NCBI GenBank assembly: GCA_024195265.1
Contig: JAJLRJ010000011.1
Coordinates: 3,006,866 to 3,070,865 of the forward strand
Direction: 5' to 3'
DNA length: 64,000 bases
Source of the DNA: Dendrophyllia cribrosa
Lineage: Eukaryota; Cnidaria; Anthozoa; Scleractinia; Dendrophylliidae
Within the stretch, counting starts at the first letter, position 1; each line of letters begins with the position of its first letter. Shown in pieces: positions 62,034 through 64,000 of the stretch. Under the pieces are notes generated by a model, which worked only from the letters and a program-made list of their open reading frames with translations, was not told where the DNA came from and ran no database searches. The position numbers and the translations under genes were made by a program.

Positions 62034-64000
62034 ATGGCCAAACCCTGGGAAATGGACGATGATTTTTTGCTGTTTCTGAATAGTGGGGATGTGGGCACGG
62101 AACCCCTCGAACCCGGAGAGACCACCGTGCGCAGTGCGTTCCGACAACGGTTGGAGATTCCATTGACGCTCACCGACCAGTGGCAAGTTGCCCTTTTGAA
62201 ACTGTTGTACACCAATTCTTACGGGAACACCGTGTTGAAATCGTCGCAGGATTACCATGTGCGTGTGGGGAGCTCGGATGGATCGGTTCCCACTCGATCA
62301 ATGGCGCTGACTTCGCACAAACACTTCACGCACGCGGCAGAATTGCTTGGCGATTTGGTGCAGAAGATGGGATGGTATGTGATACCTACCTTGTCGGGCG
62401 GTCAACATCATTACGGACAACTCCACATGGAATCTCCTGGCACCACGGACGAAAATTTTCCCACAAATCCCAAACTGGATCTGTTTCGTCCCGACCTGGT
62501 GCGTGAATTTTTGCAAAGGATCGAAAACACTTATCGCGTGAAACAAGTCGCACTCCCTACGCGCTTCAATCTGATCGAATATTACCTAGGATTCGCCCTC
62601 CTGAAACTCATGGGTTTAAAGAGGGATTACATCTGGTTAACTAGATCTAGTCCATCCAGACCCAAGACGCATTATTCACTCCATCTGTGGGCGCAGGGTC
62701 AGTACAATCTAGGGGAATCGTTGGCTCTGTTGATGGGATTTTTGGAGCCCGATCCAGATCGGCCGGGCCAGACGCGCATTGTGGCTCACAACACCGTCTA
62801 CGCGGACACGGGAGAAGGTACGCAAGCCGATTGGGTGGTTAGTCGTTTGGATACGCATCACTTTGGCATCGAGACGGAAGATTTTCTGTTGGGAGGCGTA
62901 CGCATCAAACTCAACACTGCCGTCGAGCGGTTGCACTACACGTTTGGCAAAAGAGCCGTCTTTGACATGGGGGCTTGGGTGCGCGACCCGTCTCCCTTGT
63001 TACCCTACGCGCGACAATCCCCCGTGACGGTGGTCACTACGGAACCCGGCAAGTGGTTTCTGCAGGCCCGAGAAGGGGTCAACGTCGATTTCAAAAATGG
63101 TCTGGAGACAGTGATGGGTACCCCACAACTCAAAGCTCCTTCTCGGGTTAAGGGATTCGGGGCCTGGTTGGCTTTGCCCAGTTTGGAGACATCCCTGACC
63201 CAAACAAACACCCACTTGTCTGACGTGGACCTCACGCGATGCAATACCGAAGTAGATGTAGTGGAATTTAGCCCCGTGGGCGACAGACAACGCCGATTGC
63301 TGGCCACTCTTCCCCTCTCACCTAGCAGCGATTACGGTCTCACGGTCGAATACGACCCGCAGCATTTGGATTTCAGACCGTTGGCAGGACCCACGCAAAA
63401 TCTGAGCGAGTTGAGAGTGCATTTAAGAAACGCTGAAGGTTTGGGTATACCATTTTACACGGGTCTCACCGGTGTTTGGTTGTACTTTCGCAAAGGAGGA
63501 ACGAAAAACACACAACCCTTGCAATCGGCCGGCATGAGTTTTGCTGGGGGGCGTCGAGTGACTTTGGAAAGTGACGATCAGAAGGACCTCTTCCCGAACA
63601 ACACCCCATCGCGTTTCAGGTTGAGATTACCTGAACAGTGGACCTTGGATGCCACATGGGAAGTGGCTCTGGTGCAATTGTTGATGCCTCACACGTTTCA
63701 CAACGTTCAAGATCGCCAGATACAGTGTTCTGTCAACTACCCGTCCGGCAAACAAGATATTTTTTTGGCGGGCGGGCTCTACGTGACCTTGACAGATGTT
63801 GTGTTGGCCCTTCATCAAGCCATCGAAACGGAGACACCCGTTTCAGATGCTGGCACGACCGCTCGTGTCCAACTGCAGTTGGACGAGAAAGGATTTTACC
63901 AGTGGACCTTCCCCACGAATGATTTTTCGCTGTACTTACCCAGCTGGTTGGCTCGAGTTTTAGGATATCTTGATTGGGAATCGTGGACGGTCCCGTTTTA
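62034..64000 (+). CDS. Large Polinton protein, partial (open to the window edge)
   Basis: The frame starts at ATG 62034 (context TAAAAAAATG) and runs 655 codons without a stop to the window end. Two copies of a module are visible: LTLTDQWQVALLKLLYTN near residue 50 and WTLDATWEVALVQLLMPHTF near residue 540. The second copy follows a domain with LSELRVHLRNAEGLGIPFYTG. Proteins with this WxVAL pattern occur in metazoan Polintons, but I cannot assign a named function; a virion-associated role is only a guess. Confidence 0.75.
   Translation, partial: MAKPWEMDDDFLLFLNSGDVGTEPLEPGETTVRSAFRQRLEIPLTLTDQWQVALLKLLYTNSYGNTVLKSSQDYHVRVGSSDGSVPTRSMALTSHKHFTHAAELLGDLVQKMGWYVIPTLSGGQHHYGQLHMESPGTTDENFPTNPKLDLFRPDLVREFLQRIENTYRVKQVALPTRFNLIEYYLGFALLKLMGLKRDYIWLTRSSPSRPKTHYSLHLWAQGQYNLGESLALLMGFLEPDPDRPGQTRIVAHNTVYADTGEGTQADWVVSRLDTHHFGIETEDFLLGGVRIKLNTAVERLHYTFGKRAVFDMGAWVRDPSPLLPYARQSPVTVVTTEPGKWFLQAREGVNVDFKNGLETVMGTPQLKAPSRVKGFGAWLALPSLETSLTQTNTHLSDVDLTRCNTEVDVVEFSPVGDRQRRLLATLPLSPSSDYGLTVEYDPQHLDFRPLAGPTQNLSELRVHLRNAEGLGIPFYTGLTGVWLYFRKGGTKNTQPLQSAGMSFAGGRRVTLESDDQKDLFPNNTPSRFRLRLPEQWTLDATWEVALVQLLMPHTFHNVQDRQIQCSVNYPSGKQDIFLAGGLYVTLTDVVLALHQAIETETPVSDAGTTARVQLQLDEKGFYQWTFPTNDFSLYLPSWLARVLGYLDWESWTVPF

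Larger units (their letters stand above)
56452..64000 (+). mobile_element. Polinton/Maverick, left part (continues beyond the window)
   Basis: The retroviral-type integrase with a chromodomain, the GRF zinc-finger protein and compact, mostly same-strand intron-less genes identify a Polinton/Maverick. The left limit is inferred at AGTAGTAAGGGGGGGCGCG, about 18 bases after the MCM3AP exon 6 donor. The first 1.8 kb is non-coding (T-rich stretches, a 229-bp tandem duplication), as expected for a long terminal repeat region. From about 60.5 kb the base composition is clearly more GC-rich than the host genes. ATPase, protease, capsid and DNA polymerase genes are not seen and should lie to the right. 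Confidence 0.8.

Noticed and set aside
62004..63922. Many shorter frames on both strands in the last 2 kb
   Set aside because: Shadows of the single long plus-strand frame from 62034 to the window end.

Overview
The window looks like nuclear DNA of an anthozoan cnidarian, most likely a stony coral. It is AT-rich, its genes are spliced with GT..AG introns, and it carries coral-type secreted PAN/EGF/fibrinogen-like genes. It also has dense inverted-repeat elements, Penelope-like retroelement remnants, a coral-type SINE and a Polinton/Maverick. Every gene call comes from reading exons, phases and motifs by eye; no database search was run.

Layout. 1-3627 (minus): an unnamed gene with an N-terminal Cys4 zinc ribbon and a C-terminal RING-like motif, interrupted by two in-frame TGA codons. 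5563-24163 (plus): a complete 24-exon FNIP (folliculin-interacting protein) gene whose exon phases all agree; its introns hold a Penelope fragment, a SINE, a deleted pogo-like transposon, a hAT-like element and several satellites. 24164-29861: no recognised gene, a 1.1 kb satellite of 15-bp units, and a 1.84 kb TTAA-flanked element. 29862-38652 (plus): a six-exon secreted gene (signal peptide, PAN/Apple, EGF, calcium-binding EGF, fibrinogen-like), with a second 15-bp satellite in its first intron. 38653-42856: foldback elements and Penelope debris. 42857-44759 (plus): a broken paralogue (signal peptide, LamG/ConA-like, PAN) with three frameshifts. 44883-51512: Penelope GIY-YIG debris with a hammerhead-like motif, a 9-bp-TSD element with a nested TTA-TSD element, and a 3.76 kb inverted-repeat element. 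51605-56433 (plus): the first six exons of an MCM3AP/GANP-like gene (FG-type N-terminus plus RRM). About 56452 to the window end: the left part of a Polinton/Maverick lying in intron 6 of that gene.

How the parts relate. FNIP (partner of folliculin in nutrient sensing) and MCM3AP (TREX-2 mRNA export) are housekeeping genes with intact frames. Between them lie a lineage-specific secreted-protein family and layered mobile elements. The most notable points are the cysteine-rich linker of FNIP, two E-box/CLEAR-like sites just upstream of FNIP, several hammerhead-ribozyme-like motifs in Penelope debris, a repeated TAAAAAAATG gene junction in the Polinton, two TTAA-flanked elements that share AGTGC ends, and a transposon end lying about 90 bp upstream of the MCM3AP start.
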